From NCBI RefSeq assembly GCF_006384975.1, contig NZ_CP021645.1, positions 1,206,001-1,270,000 on the forward strand: DNA of 64,000 bases, in the 5' to 3' direction. A program made the position numbers and the translations under genes. Under the pieces are notes generated by a model that was not told the DNA's origin, made no database searches, and was given only the letters and a program-made list of their open reading frames with translations. Of the stretch, positions 46,853 to 57,600 are shown piece after piece. The stretch comes from Pseudomonas oryzihabitans. GTDB taxonomy: Bacteria; Pseudomonadota; Gammaproteobacteria; Pseudomonadales; Pseudomonadaceae. Numbering within the stretch: position 1 is the first letter of the stretch; each line of letters starts with the position of its first letter.

Positions 46853-47917
46853 ATGAAAGCTGCTCGTTTCCATGCCGCCCGCGACATCCGGGTGGAAGAC
46901 GTCCCGCCGCCCGGCGCACCGGGCCCCACCCAGGTGCTGGTCAGAAACCAGTTCTGCGGTATCTGCGGCACCGATCTGCACGAATATGTCGGTGGCCCCA
47001 TCTTCATCCCCACCGCCCCTCATGCCTACACCGGCGGCCAGGTGCCGCAGATCCTCGGCCACGAATATTCCGGCGTGGTGGAAGCCGTGGGCAGCCAGGT
47101 GACGGCGGTGAAGCCCGGCGACCGGGTGTCCATCCAGCCCATGGTCTCGCCGCGGGACGACTACTACGGTCGGCGCGGCCAGTACCAGCTCAGCGAACAG
47201 CTAGCCATCATCGGCCTGTCGCATCCCTGGGGCGGCATGGCCGAATACTCCCTGGTGGAGGACTACAACGCCATTCCCATGCCGGACAATCTCAGCACCG
47301 AGCATGCGGCGCTGATCGAGCCCACGGCGGTGACCGTCTACGCCACCCACAGGGGCGGCGTGAAGCCGGGCGACAGCGTGCTGGTGGCCGGCGCCGGGCC
47401 CATCGGCCAGCTACAGGTGCTGACCGCCCGCGCCGCCGGGGCGACCCGCATCTTCCTGGTGGACCTCAACGACAACCGCCTGGAAATGGCGCACGCCTTG
47501 GTGGACGGCCTTATCACCCTGAACCCCGGCAGCACCGACGTCCTGCGCGAGGTGCGCGCCCACACCGCCGGTGGCGTGGGGGTGGACGTGGCCTTCGAAT
47601 GCGTGGGCGCCGAGGCGCCGCTGGGGCTATGCCTGGAGGCCGTGCGCCGCCAGGGCGTGGTGGTCCAGGTGGGGATGCAGGGCAAGCCGCCGGCGCTGGA
47701 TGGCTTCACCCTCACCTACAAGGACGTCGACCTGCGCGGTTCCTGGTGCTACTCGACGCTGATGTGGCCCCAGGTGGCCGCGCTCATCGCCAGCGGCCAA
47801 CTACCGGCGGAGAAGATCGTCACCCGCCACATCGCTTTGGACGAGGTGGTGGAACAGGGTTTCGAGGCGTTGCTCGACAAGGGCGGGACCCAGTTGAAGA
47901 TCCTGATCGAGCTCTAG
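46853..47917 (+). CDS. bdh: 2,3-butanediol dehydrogenase (zinc-dependent)
   Basis: The 354-residue medium-chain dehydrogenase has the zinc ligands in CGICGTDLHEY and GHEYSGVV and the Rossmann motif VAGAGPIGQLQ. It oxidises 2,3-butanediol to acetoin, feeding the aco pathway. It is 12 bp after acoC and is followed by a strong hairpin. Confidence 0.92.
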   Translation: MKAARFHAARDIRVEDVPPPGAPGPTQVLVRNQFCGICGTDLHEYVGGPIFIPTAPHAYTGGQVPQILGHEYSGVVEAVGSQVTAVKPGDRVSIQPMVSPRDDYYGRRGQYQLSEQLAIIGLSHPWGGMAEYSLVEDYNAIPMPDNLSTEHAALIEPTAVTVYATHRGGVKPGDSVLVAGAGPIGQLQVLTARAAGATRIFLVDLNDNRLEMAHALVDGLITLNPGSTDVLREVRAHTAGGVGVDVAFECVGAEAPLGLCLEAVRRQGVVVQVGMQGKPPALDGFTLTYKDVDLRGSWCYSTLMWPQVAALIASGQLPAEKIVTRHIALDEVVEQGFEALLDKGGTQLKILIEL

Positions 47918-47925
47918 GGCTTTCC

Positions 47926-47952
47926 CACGCGGCCGGCGGGGGCCGCCGCGTG
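47926..47952. terminator. Hairpin between bdh and the GST gene
   Basis: CACGCGGC pairs with GCCGCGTG in a stem of about eight base pairs with a GC-rich loop, just after the bdh stop and between convergent genes. The U-tract is weak. Confidence 0.5.
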
Positions 47953-47966
47953 AGGCTTTCTCCGCC

Positions 47967-48545
47967 TTACTGGAAGGTCGTCGCAGTAAAGCTGGGCCGT
48001 GCCATGAGGCGCCGGTGGAAGGCCACCAGTCGCGCGTGAGCGGACCAGTCGATTTCCGGCAGGCGAAAACTCAGATAGTCCAGGCCGACGGCGACCAGGA
48101 AGTGGCCGAAGTCGAGGCGTTCTTCGTCCAGCAGGGGCGTCTCTTCGAGCCGCTGCAGCAGTCGGTCGAGGGCCGCCAGCCGACGGGCACCCAGCACCGA
48201 GTCATCCTGGGCCGCGCCGCCATGCTTGCGCCCGATCACGGTGGCGAAGGCGGCATCGATCAGGCCCTGCCCCAGGCCGGCCAGTTGCAGTCGCTCGGCC
48301 ACAAGAATGCTGCCACCCGCCAGTTGATGCAGATGAAGGCAGATCAGCAGGGTTTCGCTGAGGGCAAGGCCCTCGTCGGTGATCAACACGGGCACCTTGC
48401 TTGCCGGGTTGGCCGCCAGCAGTCGCGAGTCTTCGTTCCAGGGATCGCTCCACACCAGCTCCAGGCGCGCGCCGAAACCGGCTTCCAGGGCGGTGACGCG
48501 CGCAGCGCGGGCATAGGGCGAGGTCTGGTTCAGCAGCAATTGCAT
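47967..48545 (-). CDS. Glutathione S-transferase family protein
   Basis: The 192-residue protein has an N-terminal thioredoxin-like domain (LLLNQTSPYARAARV, and VPVLITDEGLALSET with the glutathione-binding cis-Pro and ET) and a C-terminal helical domain. The substrate is unknown. It is convergent with bdh. Confidence 0.88.
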   Translation of the reverse strand: MQLLLNQTSPYARAARVTALEAGFGARLELVWSDPWNEDSRLLAANPASKVPVLITDEGLALSETLLICLHLHQLAGGSILVAERLQLAGLGQGLIDAAFATVIGRKHGGAAQDDSVLGARRLAALDRLLQRLEETPLLDEERLDFGHFLVAVGLDYLSFRLPEIDWSAHARLVAFHRRLMARPSFTATTFQ

Positions 48546-48603
48546 GGCGGGCTCCTGGGCACGGACGGGGCGGTAGCCTTCCGCCCGCCAGTGTAGCCTG
48601 AGG

Positions 48604-49566
48604 TCAGGCGGGCCGCGTCACCGTCAGCACCACCGCCGCGATGCGGTCGGTGTGGGCGTAGACCCCGGCCTCCAGTTCTTCGCCGAAGACGTCCGGGTCC
48701 AGTTCGCGATAGCGCCAGCCGAAAGCGCTACCGGCCAGGCGCGTCTGCACCTCGGCCAAGAAGGGATCGCGACCCTCGACCATGGCGACCCCGGTGTAGA
48801 GCAACAGGGTGCCGCCCGGTGCCAGACGCTCCAGCGCGGTATCCAGGATCGCCAGCGACAGCCCGGCACCCAGCGGGCCGCCTCCATGGCGATAGGCGCG
48901 CTCGCCCGGGTCGACCAGATAGGGCGGATTGGACAGGATGAAATCGAAGTCACCGTCCACGTCGTGCAGCAGATCGCTGTAGCACGCCCTGACATTGGCG
49001 GCCCCGGCCAGCTCGGCGTTGACCCGGGTCAAGGCCAGGGCGCGTTGGTTGATGTCCACCGCCAGCACCTCGGCCTCGGGCCGTGCCAGGGCCACCAGGA
49101 TGGCGCCAGGACCGGCGCCACTGCCGATGTCCACCGCCCGGCGGATGGCGCCGGTGTCATGGCGCAGCTGGGCTTCCAAGGCATTGGCATAGCGGTAGGT
49201 GTCGGGGCCGAAGAACACCGCATCGGCCTCGTCGGTGGGATAGGCGGAATGCACGAACAACTGGTCGCCCAGCGTCGAGACCCGTACCCGACTGCGCCAG
49301 CCGCCCGGTACCTCGGTCAGCAGCCCGGCGGCCGCGAGGGCCTCGATCAGCGCCTCGGGCAGCAACTCGCGGGAAAAGGGGCGGCTCCAGCCGAAGATGC
49401 CTTGGAGGTCCCGGGCCCAGGCATTGCCGGGCCGGGCATTGACCCGGGCGTGGGAGGCCGGGGTCGGGGTGATGAACTGATAGTCTGCCGCGAGCAGCGT
49501 CTCGATCAGCAGCCGTAGCGCTGCGGCCGGATCGGGCGTGGCCGCACTGAGGTCGGGGTGTTCCAT
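48604..49566 (-). CDS. SAM-dependent methyltransferase (PrmC/HemK-like)
   Basis: The 320-residue class I methyltransferase has the SAM motif DIGSGAGPGAILVAL and the NPPY signature in ILSNPPYLVDPG, which marks N-methyltransferases acting on amide or amino groups. The N-terminal about 100 residues are a helical domain unlike release-factor PrmC, so the target is unclear. It starts 46 bp after the diiron-type gene at 49613-51085 on the same strand, suggesting an operon. Confidence 0.85.
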   Translation of the reverse strand: MEHPDLSAATPDPAAALRLLIETLLAADYQFITPTPASHARVNARPGNAWARDLQGIFGWSRPFSRELLPEALIEALAAAGLLTEVPGGWRSRVRVSTLGDQLFVHSAYPTDEADAVFFGPDTYRYANALEAQLRHDTGAIRRAVDIGSGAGPGAILVALARPEAEVLAVDINQRALALTRVNAELAGAANVRACYSDLLHDVDGDFDFILSNPPYLVDPGERAYRHGGGPLGAGLSLAILDTALERLAPGGTLLLYTGVAMVEGRDPFLAEVQTRLAGSAFGWRYRELDPDVFGEELEAGVYAHTDRIAAVVLTVTRPA

Positions 49567-49612
49567 GGCCGTCACGGGAATGTCCTTGAATGGCGGTCGA
49601 ATTGAGAAAGGC

Positions 49613-51085
49613 TCAGCCCAGCAGGGAGACGAACAGCCGCGTGGCCAGCAGCCCCGCACGACTGTGGTGCCGTGCGGGCGACAGCTGCTCGACCAGCAGC
49701 GCCATGGCCGCCGCGCGACTGGGCTGGCTGGCCAGGCGCCGTTCCAGGGCGGCCTCTTCACTGTCGAAATCGCTCGCCTGGGCCTGGCTGGCATTGGCCG
49801 CCGTGCCCTGCTCCGCTTCCAGCGCCGGGCATAGCCGCTCCTGCTGGCGCTGGCGGGCGCGAAAGCTCAGCTCGCGGCGTGGCAATACCGCCACCCGTTC
49901 GGCCCCGGCCGGGTGCTTGGCACCGCTATGGATCAGATCCCCGGCGATCCAGTCATGGATCAGCTGCTGCTCGTAGGCGGTGAACACGCCGAACATCTCG
50001 GCGCGCTCGCCCTGGATCAGGCGCCAGAAGCGGCTATTGCTCGGGTCTTCGTGGCGCTTGATCCAGTCCTGCTCCTGCATGACCTGGAGGAAAGCGGGGA
50101 TCTGCGCGGGATCGCCGAGCCAGTCGCTGACACTGCGGCCACCGATGCGGCAGTAATCGGAATGCACATAGCGCCCGACGTTGCTCTTTTCCGCCAATAC
50201 CGCGATCACCTCCTGCTCCAGATCGAAGCTGGCGATCACCGAGGTGGTGCTGGCCCCCAGTTCGTTGAGCAGATAGCCCTGCACCACCCGGCGATAGAAG
50301 GCGGCGCGGCCTTCGGCGGGTAGCGCATCCTGCACGGTCTGCAGGGCCTTGCGCGCATGGCCGGTCCCGGCGTTGTCGACGGTCACGTGCAGGGTGAAGT
50401 AATAGGGATCGATGCCCAGTTCGTTGAGTTCGTAGGCGGTGATCAGCAGGTGCAGCGGCAGTTGCTCGTAGCCGAGATTGAAGCCGATCACCTCCGGCAG
50501 GTAATGATCGGCGTGGTAGGCCAGGGCGAGCTGGATGGCGCCCTGCACATAGTGCTCGTCGTCCAGTGGCGACAGGTCCTCACAGCCGTGGCTGGCCAGC
50601 AGCTTGCGATAGAGCACCACGTGGTTCTTGTCCGGCTGGCCATCGCCCAGTTCTTCCAGGTAGATCTGGATGGCCGCGCGATAGCGCAGGTCGTCCCAAT
50701 GCGCGAGCGTGCCATAGAGCCAGGCACCGTCCACCAGCTTGGTCGGCGCCACGCCCCGCAGGAAATACAGCGCATGGGCCTTGCTGCCGAAGTAGCGCCG
50801 TGGGGCACCGGCCTTGCGCGCGGCCAGGTAGTCGCGGTACTGGGCGCCGACCCGGGCGGTGTTCTCCAGCATCCAGCTTTCCAGGCCTTGGGGATCGGCC
50901 GGCAAATCGGCGCTCAGGCTGCTCGCGGCCTGTAACTGGTCGTCGAGGTACTGCCGCGCCCGCTGCCGTGCCGCCGCGGAGGGGTTCTGCACCAGCAGCT
51001 CCTGATAGAGCGCGGTGGCGGGTGCGAAGGCGACCGTACGGGAGTCGGCGTGCTGGCCTGTGAGGGCTCTTGTAGTGGTCTGCAT
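49613..51085 (-). CDS. Iron-containing redox enzyme (haem-oxygenase-like diiron) family protein
   Basis: The 490-residue protein resembles the Haem_oxygenase_2 / iron-containing redox enzyme family. It contains YLEELGDG, LPEVIGFNLGYE and LHVTVDNAGTGHA, which supply the Glu/His ligands expected of heme-oxygenase-like diiron oxidases, and an additional polar C-terminal region of about 100 residues. Such enzymes perform oxidative steps in natural-product and fatty-acid chemistry. The neighbouring methyltransferase suggests a two-step modification. No product can be named. Confidence 0.75.
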   Translation of the reverse strand: MQTTTRALTGQHADSRTVAFAPATALYQELLVQNPSAAARQRARQYLDDQLQAASSLSADLPADPQGLESWMLENTARVGAQYRDYLAARKAGAPRRYFGSKAHALYFLRGVAPTKLVDGAWLYGTLAHWDDLRYRAAIQIYLEELGDGQPDKNHVVLYRKLLASHGCEDLSPLDDEHYVQGAIQLALAYHADHYLPEVIGFNLGYEQLPLHLLITAYELNELGIDPYYFTLHVTVDNAGTGHARKALQTVQDALPAEGRAAFYRRVVQGYLLNELGASTTSVIASFDLEQEVIAVLAEKSNVGRYVHSDYCRIGGRSVSDWLGDPAQIPAFLQVMQEQDWIKRHEDPSNSRFWRLIQGERAEMFGVFTAYEQQLIHDWIAGDLIHSGAKHPAGAERVAVLPRRELSFRARQRQQERLCPALEAEQGTAANASQAQASDFDSEEAALERRLASQPSRAAAMALLVEQLSPARHHSRAGLLATRLFVSLLG

Positions 51086-51389
51086 AGGGGGACATCTGGC
51101 AGCTGAGGATTACAGCATTCGGCCTGGCTTCAAGGGCTTGGTTCCGACCCGCGCCGGCCTCGCTCGCCGCCGTCTCGCTTGCAGGCGTCAAAGGCGAAGG
51201 CCTGGCAGGAATGCCATTCGTCGGCGGGCGACGGATACCCCTCCGTTGGCGGCTGTCGCGCCGTTTCGCCTAAGCGGAGCGCTGCCCGCAGCATCCGTAG
51301 ATCGGGCGACGGATGGCCGGCGTGCGGCGCTCAGTTCCCGTCGCGGCGGGCCGATAAGCCTATACCTGTACGACTTCCTGGCCCTGCCC

Positions 51390-52310
51390 ATGTCCCCCGC
51401 CGACACCGACGTTGATCTTCGCGCCCTGCTCGATTCGATCCAGGAATTCATCGTCGCCAAGGACGGCCAGGGTCGCTGGCTGTTCGTCAATCGCATCGTG
51501 CTCGAAGCCTACGCCATGGTCGGCTTCGACTACGTCGGGGTCACCGATGCGCAACTGATCGAGCGCTTCCCGGCCTTCGCCGAGGCCTTCATCTACAACA
51601 TCCAGACCGACGAGCTGGCCTGGAACAATGCCCGGCCCACCCTCATCGAAAAATCCTTCCTGGGGCCGGATGGGCGGATCAACACCTGGGAAGTGGTCAA
51701 GACGCCCCATTTCGACGCCCAGGGCGGGCGGCGCTTGCTGACCATCGTCAGTCGCAACGTCACCGAGCGCAAACTGGCCGAGACGGCGTTGCAGGAAAGC
51801 GAACAGCGCTTCAGATCCCTGGCCTACCTGGATGCCCTCACCGGGGTGGCCAACCGCCGCAGCCTTCTCGACCAGATCGCCAGTCATCGCGCCGGCAATG
51901 CCTCGGGACAGCCCTGCGCCCTCTGCTACCTGGACCTCGACCGCTTCAAGGCGATCAACGACCAATACGGCCACGAATTCGGTGACCTGCTGCTGGTGGC
52001 CTTCGTGGCCCGGGTGAAGAGCGGCCTGCGCGAGGGGGATCTGCTCGGGCGCATCGGTGGCGACGAATTCATCGTCTTCCTCCGCGACACCTCGCCCGCC
52101 GCCGCCCTGGCGCTGGCCGAGCGCCTGTGCGGCGCCCTGCAGGAGCCCTGGCCGATCCAGGGCATCACCCTGCAGACCACCTCCTCCATCGGTATCGCCT
52201 CCTGCACCGATGGCAGCCTGAACGTGCACGAGCTGATCCGCCGGGCGGACAGCGCCCTCTACCAAGCCAAGCGCGCCGGACGGGCGCGCGTCGTACTGGC
52301 CGAGACCTAG
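51390..52310 (+). CDS. PAS-GGDEF diguanylate cyclase
   Basis: The 306-residue soluble protein has a PAS domain (about 12-125, AKDGQGRWLFVNRIVLEAYAM) and a GGDEF domain with an intact IGGDEF active site and the LDALTGVANRR lead-in. It lacks a membrane segment and an EAL domain, so it should make c-di-GMP in the cytosol. The start at 51390 is chosen because the upstream frame has no coding character. The 304 bp upstream, shared with the diverging gene, show no clear promoter. It ends overlapping the small gene on the other strand by 4 bp. Confidence 0.85.
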   Translation: MSPADTDVDLRALLDSIQEFIVAKDGQGRWLFVNRIVLEAYAMVGFDYVGVTDAQLIERFPAFAEAFIYNIQTDELAWNNARPTLIEKSFLGPDGRINTWEVVKTPHFDAQGGRRLLTIVSRNVTERKLAETALQESEQRFRSLAYLDALTGVANRRSLLDQIASHRAGNASGQPCALCYLDLDRFKAINDQYGHEFGDLLLVAFVARVKSGLREGDLLGRIGGDEFIVFLRDTSPAAALALAERLCGALQEPWPIQGITLQTTSSIGIASCTDGSLNVHELIRRADSALYQAKRAGRARVVLAET

Positions 52311-52615
52311 AGCCGCTCCACCGGCTGCGCACGAATGAGGATCTCGCGCTGCCGAAAGGCCTGCTCCAGGCGGCGGCGATAGGCCGCCCACCAACTCCGC
52401 TCCAGGGTCTCGGCCATGACCTCGTAGACGACCAGCTCGTCGTCCTCGACCTCGTCCGCTGCGCCCTGGCACAGGCCCTCGACCGGGGCCCGGCTGAAGG
52501 CGGTCAAGCCGCCGAAGCGCTCGACCAGTTCTTCACGCACCTGCTGGAACAGCGCCTTGGCCAGCGGCTGGCCGTCGTTATCGCTCAGGGGTAGCAGCAA
52601 CTGGACGAGGTACAT
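52307..52615 (-). CDS. Small conserved hypothetical protein
   Basis: A 102-residue soluble protein (MYLVQLLLPLSDNDGQPLAK...) with excellent Shine-Dalgarno AAAGGAGAGACCACC before its ATG. The central RAPVEGLCQGAADEVEDDELV and the aromatic WWAAYRRRLEQAF end look like a conserved family in Pseudomonas, function unknown to me. Stops overlap the PAS-GGDEF gene by 4 bp on opposite strands. Confidence 0.7.
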   Translation of the reverse strand: MYLVQLLLPLSDNDGQPLAKALFQQVREELVERFGGLTAFSRAPVEGLCQGAADEVEDDELVVYEVMAETLERSWWAAYRRRLEQAFRQREILIRAQPVERL

Positions 52616-52712
52616 GGTGGTCTCTCCTTTCGCGGTGCTACGGAAGACTCCGCCGGACCCCGGCCAGGTTCCCCCGCCACGACCAGTTGGCAGAGTGCCT
52701 CCTGTCCACGCC

Positions 52713-52749
52713 AAAAGGCCCTGCCGGCGGATACCACCGGCAGGACCTT
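52713..52749 (-). terminator. Rho-independent terminator of the chemoreceptor gene
   Basis: Reading the minus strand, CCTGCCGG / CCGGCAGG form a perfect 8-bp stem extended by flanking GG/CC, followed by CCTTTTGG. It lies 16 bp after the stop of the gene at 52765-54384. Confidence 0.75.
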
Positions 52750-52764
52750 CCAGGTCGCGCTCGA

Positions 52765-54384
52765 TCAGACCGAGAAGCGCGTCACCAGGCGATTCATGTC
52801 CACCGCCAGGCGCGAGACTTCGTGGGCGGCCGCCGCGGTCTGGTGGGCGCCGGCGGAGGTCTGGATCGACAGGTCGCGGATGCTCACCAGGTTCTGATCC
52901 ACCGAGCGGGCGACCTGCGCCTGCTCTTCCGAAGCCGTGGCGATGAGGAAGTTGCGCTCGTTGATCTCGGTGATGGAACGGGCGATCTCTTCCAGCGCCG
53001 CACCGGCTTCACTGGCGATCTTCAGGGTCGCGGTCGCTTCGTCACGGCTGCGTTGCATGGCCTGGACGGCGCCTTCCGAGCCGGACTGGATGCCCCCGAT
53101 CATCTGCTCGATTTCCCGAGTGGATTCCTGGGTGCGGTGGGCCAGGGCGCGGACCTCATCGGCCACCACGGCGAAACCACGACCCTGCTCGCCCGCCCGG
53201 GCCGCTTCGATGGCCGCGTTCAGCGCCAGCAGGTTGGTCTGCTCGGCGATGCCACGGATGACGTCGACCACGGTCGCGATACCCTGGGCCTGCTGCGCCA
53301 GGTCGACGATCTGCTCGCTGGTGCGCGACACGGTGTCGGTCAGGTCGTGGATGGCTTTCACCGTTTCGGTAACGCGCGCAGCGCCCACCCCGGTCGACTG
53401 TTCCGATTGCTGCGCCGACGCCGAGGCCGAGGCGGCATTGCGGGCCACTTCCTCCACGGCGCTGGTCATCTCGTTGACCGCGGTCGCGGCCTGTTCCACC
53501 TCGGCGTTCTGGCGCTGCAAGCCGCGGCTGGCCTCGTCGGTGACGGCATTCATTTCCTCGGCGGCCGAGGCCAGTTGCGTGGACGCCTCGCCAATGTGGC
53601 TGACGGTCTCACGCAGGGTGTGCTGCATCTGCACCGTGGCCTTCATCAGCTCGGCCATCTCGTCACGACCGGTCGCCTCGGCGGCGACCCGCAGGTCGCC
53701 CGCGGCGATGCGCTGGTTGATCCCCAGTACCTGGCGCAGCGGCTGCAGGATGCTGCGGGTGTAGAGCACGGCGAGCACCACGGTCAGGACCACGGCCAGG
53801 GCCGAGATCACGCCCAGCAGCCAGAGGCTTCTGCTGTAGGTCTGCGCCGCCAACTGCCCGGCCTGCTTGGCGCCCCGCTCGTTGAAGGCACCCAGGGCCA
53901 CGATCTTCTCTTGCAGATCGTTGGTGAGCGGACGGATTTGCGCATTGACGTAGGCGATCCCTTCGCTACTGGGTCGCGTCCGGGCGATGGTGAGGATCTC
54001 GTCCAGACGCCCTTCGTAGGCCTTGACGCCGGCTTCGACGGCGTCGGCCAAACGCCGCTCTTCCGGAGAGGCGATCAGGGCCCGATAGTCGGCGACCTCC
54101 TTCTGCAGCTCGAGGCGCGCCTGGGCGATGGTCGCGGCGGTGGTCTGCTTCAACTGCTCATCATCCGTCGCCACGATGCGGAAGGTTTCCAGCCGCAACC
54201 GGAGCACTCGGGTATCCATCCTCGCGGTTTGCGCGATGCTGGCCATCCAGTTGGTCTCGACATCCTGTTCGGCCTTGTACAGCGAATTCAAACCCAGGGC
54301 CGAGGTGACGGCGAGCACCAGGAGCAACAGGGTGATGGTGGCGAAACAAAGGGCCGAGCGGGCCGACAACTTCAGGGTGCGCAT
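52765..54384 (-). CDS. Methyl-accepting chemotaxis protein, four-helix-bundle sensor
   Basis: The 539-residue receptor has TM1 (about 10-30), a periplasmic helical bundle of about 150 residues (4HB_MCP type), TM2 at about 190-212, HAMP and a full signalling domain with the [19 protein letters not shown] tip. No C-terminal pentapeptide. The start at 54384 is chosen from MRTLKLSARSALCF, with the upstream frame rejected. The ligand is unknown. Confidence 0.9.
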   Translation of the reverse strand: MRTLKLSARSALCFATITLLLLVLAVTSALGLNSLYKAEQDVETNWMASIAQTARMDTRVLRLRLETFRIVATDDEQLKQTTAATIAQARLELQKEVADYRALIASPEERRLADAVEAGVKAYEGRLDEILTIARTRPSSEGIAYVNAQIRPLTNDLQEKIVALGAFNERGAKQAGQLAAQTYSRSLWLLGVISALAVVLTVVLAVLYTRSILQPLRQVLGINQRIAAGDLRVAAEATGRDEMAELMKATVQMQHTLRETVSHIGEASTQLASAAEEMNAVTDEASRGLQRQNAEVEQAATAVNEMTSAVEEVARNAASASASAQQSEQSTGVGAARVTETVKAIHDLTDTVSRTSEQIVDLAQQAQGIATVVDVIRGIAEQTNLLALNAAIEAARAGEQGRGFAVVADEVRALAHRTQESTREIEQMIGGIQSGSEGAVQAMQRSRDEATATLKIASEAGAALEEIARSITEINERNFLIATASEEQAQVARSVDQNLVSIRDLSIQTSAGAHQTAAAAHEVSRLAVDMNRLVTRFSV

Positions 54385-54610
54385 GGAGCAACTCCGGGCA
54401 GAAAAAGGCGTGTTCAGCGTGTTTCTTCGGCGGCCTGTGGGCCTACTGAATGCCCCGCTCATCGCCGATCAGCGGCCGCTTCGACTCCAGCCGCACGCTA
54501 GAGCGGACGCGGTCTCCGAGGGATTTTTCGCTATAGCGACGGCAACGTTTTCTGACAAAACATCCGCGGTGCTCAGGCTAGAATGACGGCTTTCCGCCAC
54601 TGAGGCCGAC

Positions 54611-57600
54611 ATGTCGCCGTCGCCCAATCGCCCTGCGCGTCTGATCCCTCTCCGCAACCGCCTGCTGGCGATCGCCTTCGCCGGGATCGTGCCCCTGGCC
54701 CTGGTCGCCGGCCTCGGTCTCTGGCTACTGGTACAGCACCAGCAACACGAAGCCGAACAGCGTGCGCTGGAGTCCAGCCGCCAGGCGGCCACCACCATCG
54801 AAAGCGAATTGCGCCGTGCGGTGACCATCCTGCAGACGTTCTCCCAGTCCCCCTTGCTGCTGGCCGGCAACCTGGACGGCTTCGCCACCCTGGTCGAGCG
54901 GGTACTGCCGCTGGTGCCGGGATGGCGGACGATCTTGCTCGCCACCCCCGATGGGCAGATCGTGCAGCGGATCTCCACCCAGGGCCAGGCACCGGGAGGC
55001 CCCCTGGCCGAGCCGGCGAGCTTCGCCGAGGTGATCGCCCAGCGCCGGCCGGTGGTCGGGCAACTGGCCACAGGCCCCGGCGGGCTGCTGGCCTTTCCGG
55101 TACGGGTCCCGGTACTGCAAAACGGCCAGGTGAGTTTCGTGCTCACCGCCGTGATGACGCCGGACAGCATCAGGGCCGCCCGCCTGATCCGCACCCTGCC
55201 TGCGCACTGGGTCGGCTCGGTGTTCGACCGCAACGGCCTGCGGATCGCCCGTACTGCGCTGCACGAGGAAACCCTGGGCCAACCGGCCCCGGCGGGACTG
55301 GCCAAGATCCTGGCGCAACCCGGCGACGAAGGGATCGGCGTGGCCCGGACCCGCGAAGGTCAAGAGGTCTACACGGCCTTCGTCCGCCTGCCCGAGTCCG
55401 GCTGGACGGTCACCACGGGCATTCCGACCGCAGAGGTCTCGGCGGCGGCCATCCGTTCCTTCGCCCTCTACGGCGGCGGCCTGATCCTTTCGGTGGTCTT
55501 CGCCTGGACGGTCGCCCTGCTCCTGTCACGGCGTATCAGCCGGCCGGTGCAGGCGCTCCAGGAAGCGGCCCAGGCCTTCGGCCAACGGCGACAACCGGTA
55601 CTGCCGACCAGCGATGTGCTGGAGATCCAGCAGGTAGGCGAGGCCCTGCTAGCGGCGGCCGAAGCGCGCCGCCTCACCGAAGAAGAGCGCGACGACTACC
55701 TGCACGGCCTGCAGCGGAGCCAGGAGGAGCTCAGGCTCCAGGTCGCCGACCTGGAAATCCTGCAGCGCTTGAATCATCGTTTACTGCAACTGCCGTCCCT
55801 GCCGCAACAGCTGCAGGAGATCCTCGAGATACTCTGCCGCTTCCACCAGACGCCCTTCGGCTGCGTCTCGCTGCTGGACGAAGGCAAACGGCCCCAGCTG
55901 TATTTCGCCGCCGGTTTTTCGGCCGAGGCCCGGGAGCGGCTGGCCGCCCTGAAGCCCGAGGAAAGCGCCTGCGACGTCGCCATCCGCACCCATGATCGCG
56001 TCCTGGTCCGCGATCTCGGGACCTCGGCGGACTTCGCCACCCTGGCCGCCATCGGCCATCGCGAAGGCTTCGCCGCCCTGCATGCCGTGCCCTTGCGCAG
56101 CACCCTGCACGGCACCCTCGGCGCCGTGACGATCCAGTTGCCGGAACCGCGCGAACCCACGGCGCGAGAGCAACGCCTGGCCGATCTCTGCGCCTCCAAG
56201 GCGGTGCTGGTGATCGACCGGGCCCGTATCCAAGAGGCGGCGCTGCGCTCGCAACGGCGCCTGCGCGTGGCCCTGGAAAGTTCGCTGGTGTGCTTCGGCA
56301 TCGCCGTGCCCCAGGCCGAGGGGGCCTTTGTCTGGGACTACCTCAACCCCATCGGCGCGACGACGCTGGGGGTGACGGCGAACGCCCGGCCCGAGGCGAC
56401 CGTGACGCTGGAGTGGGCCAGTGCCCGTATCCTCCAGCTCTGCCAGGAGCACAGCGGCAACGAAGGCGCCTGGTCGGCGGAATTGCAGGGGCCGGATGCC
56501 GTCGGCGCCCGGCACTGGCTGGAGGTCAGCGCGACGCCCTTCGATGGCAACGTCGCGGTCTGGTTCCAGGACATCAGCGAGCGCAAGCACCAGGAAGAGC
56601 TGTTGCGCGACGCCGACCGGCAAAAGGACGAATTCCTCGCCGTCCTGGCCCACGAACTGCGCAATCCTCTCGCCCCCATTCGCCACGCGGCGGCGCTGAT
56701 CGCCGCACCGCAGGTCTCGCCCGAGCAGCAGCAGCGCAGTTGCCAGACCATCGAGCGGCAGGTGGAGCGCATGGGCGCGCTGCTCAACGACCTGCTGGAT
56801 ATCTCCCGCATCACCTTTGGCCGCATCACCCTGCACCACGCCTTCGTCACCCTGCAATCCGTGCTCGACTCGGCGACCGACGCGGTGCAGGTGCTGATGC
56901 AGGACAAGGGCCATGCCTTCGACTTGCACCTGCCCACGGCGCCGCTCTGGCTGTATGCCGACCCCTTACGCCTGGAGCAGATCTTTCTCAATCTGCTGGG
57001 CAATGCGGCCCGCTATACACCGCCGGGCGGCCGGATCGCCCTGACCGTGCAGGCGGCGGACGACGAGGTGCGGGTGGAGATCGCGGACAACGGCATCGGC
57101 ATCGCGCCGGATCGCCTGGATGCGCTGTTCCAGATGTTCGGTCAGATCGATCCGCGCCAGGCGGAACGCGCGGCGGGACTGGGCATCGGCCTGGCGCTGT
57201 CGCGCGAGCTGGCGCGGCTGCAGGGCGGCGACATCACGGCGCAAAGCGCAGGACTCGGGCTGGGCAGCCGTTTCACCGTGACCCTGCCGGTCACCGTCGC
57301 ACCGCCGTCGACCCTGCCCGAGACGCCCGCGGCGGCAGCGGTGGCGGCCCAGCGGCGCATCCTGGTGGCGGACGACAACCCGGACATCGCCGATACCATC
57401 GCCGAATTGCTGGAGCTGGACGGCCACCAGGTGCGGATCGCCTATGACGGCCAACAAGCCCTGGAGGCCTTCCACAGCTACGGCCCCGACATCGTCATCT
57501 CCGATATCGGCATGCCGGGCCTGACCGGTTATCAACTGGCGCGGGCGATCCGCCAGACCGCCGCGGGCCGGACGGTCAAGCTGATCGCCATGACCGGCTG

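Noticed and set aside
48604..49794. Longer form of the methyltransferase starting at 49794
   Set aside because: The extra N-terminal residues are Arg/Pro/Trp-rich and overlap the upstream gene; the start at 49566 gives a sensible domain.
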